Shown here piece after piece: positions 63,395 through 64,000 of a stretch of DNA of 64,000 nucleotides (its first letter is position 1; each line of letters starts with the position of its first letter). The notes beneath the pieces are model-generated. The model searched no databases. It saw only the letters and a program-made list of their open reading frames with translations, and was not told where the DNA came from. The DNA lies in contig JBBHKE010002529.1 in NCBI GenBank assembly GCA_037447655.1, positions 1-64,000 on the forward strand. Direction: 5' to 3'. The translations under genes were made by a program, and so were the position numbers. This DNA comes from Zygnema cylindricum (Eukaryota > Streptophyta > Zygnematophyceae > Zygnematales > Zygnemataceae).

Positions 63395-64000
63395 TAGTTA
63401 GTTAACTCTAATAATTAGCACACTATTAACCCTACGAATTGTCATATTAAAACAGTTAGATATAAATGTTAAAATATATAATTTAATAGTTAGTTCTCAC
63501 ATTAAAAATCAACACACACTAATAGTTAGACTATATATAATATATAACCAGTTATAACTCTAATAATATAACAGTTAGACTAAACCTGCTATAAAATGTA
63601 TAGTATAACAGGTATAGTATAATAGTATAACAGGTATAGTATAACAGTTAGATATAACTGTTTAGATATAAATGTTACAATATATAACTGTTTAGATATA
63701 AATGTTACAATGTATACAATGTCACAGTTAGTTAATATTGTAATAATTAACACATTATCACAGTTAGATATTAAAGTTGTAATATATACAAAATAACAAT
63801 TAGATATAACTGTTAATTAAGTTATAGTTTATTATAGTGTAATAATTAACATAGTATAGCAGTTAGATATAATTGTTATAATTAATAAAATATAACAGCT
63901 AGATAGAGTTGTTATGCTTAGTATAATACAACATTTACATATAACAACTGTGATAATAAATAAAATATTATAGTTATAACTAGCTGTCATATTTAGTATA
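63395..64000. repeat. AT-rich degenerate TAACAGTTAGATATA repeat
   Basis: Loose repeats of ATAACAGTTAGATATAACTG-like phrases and GTATAGTATAACAG words, irregularly spaced, to the window end. No coding frame. Confidence 0.8.

Overview
The window looks like nuclear DNA of a plant (land plant or streptophyte alga). The evidence is degraded Ty1/copia retrotransposons, 72-nt leucine-rich-repeat (LRR) exons with plant-type GSIPxxIG repeats, telomere-like CCCTAAA/TTTAGGG motifs, and many short terminal-inverted-repeat (TIR) elements. Nothing bacterial or organellar was seen: no rRNA, no clean tRNA, no operon, no CRISPR. The species cannot be named from what I can see.

Region 1 (1-17,055) is an LRR gene region embedded in enormous polypurine and polypyrimidine tracts. 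A 5'-truncated copia remnant (about 430-3125) separates the first two tracts. Two isolated LRR exons (5586-5657 and 9839-9907) come first. After them lie a 30-bp minisatellite (10,501-11,069), two facing blocks of degenerate telomere-like sequence around a (TA)n tract (11.5-12.5 kb), and the start of a second LRR gene: a signal-peptide exon at 13,382, an N-cap exon at 13,622, and LRR exons at 14,653 and 15,909. All LRR exons share one splice phase. No kinase or transmembrane exon is visible, so the gene is incomplete here or continues outside the window.

Region 2 (17,060-52,060) is a nest of decayed Ty1/copia elements of at least two lineages, in both orientations. In order they are: B (+, internally deleted), G (-, with both LTRs), fragments of Z (+) broken by a minus-strand solo LTR, C (+, most complete), H (-, 3' end only), D (+, two LTRs and a perfect 5-bp target duplication, internally deleted), E (+, 5' end) joined head-on to F (-), and I (+, reverse transcriptase fragment). 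D sits inside an unidentified reading frame whose two halves are in register across the insertion. Every coding frame has stops or frameshifts, so I see no autonomous element.

Region 3 (52,060-64,000) is gene-poor. It holds at least eight TIR elements ending in CACCGCGAATCG-like sequence (mostly at TA sites), two hAT-type miniature elements with 8-bp duplications, a five-element cluster at 57.4-58.5 kb, several tandem repeats, a long (CAT)n microsatellite, and an AT-rich end.

Only the LRR exons look like host genes with preserved coding potential. The rest is a record of repeat expansion and nested insertion.
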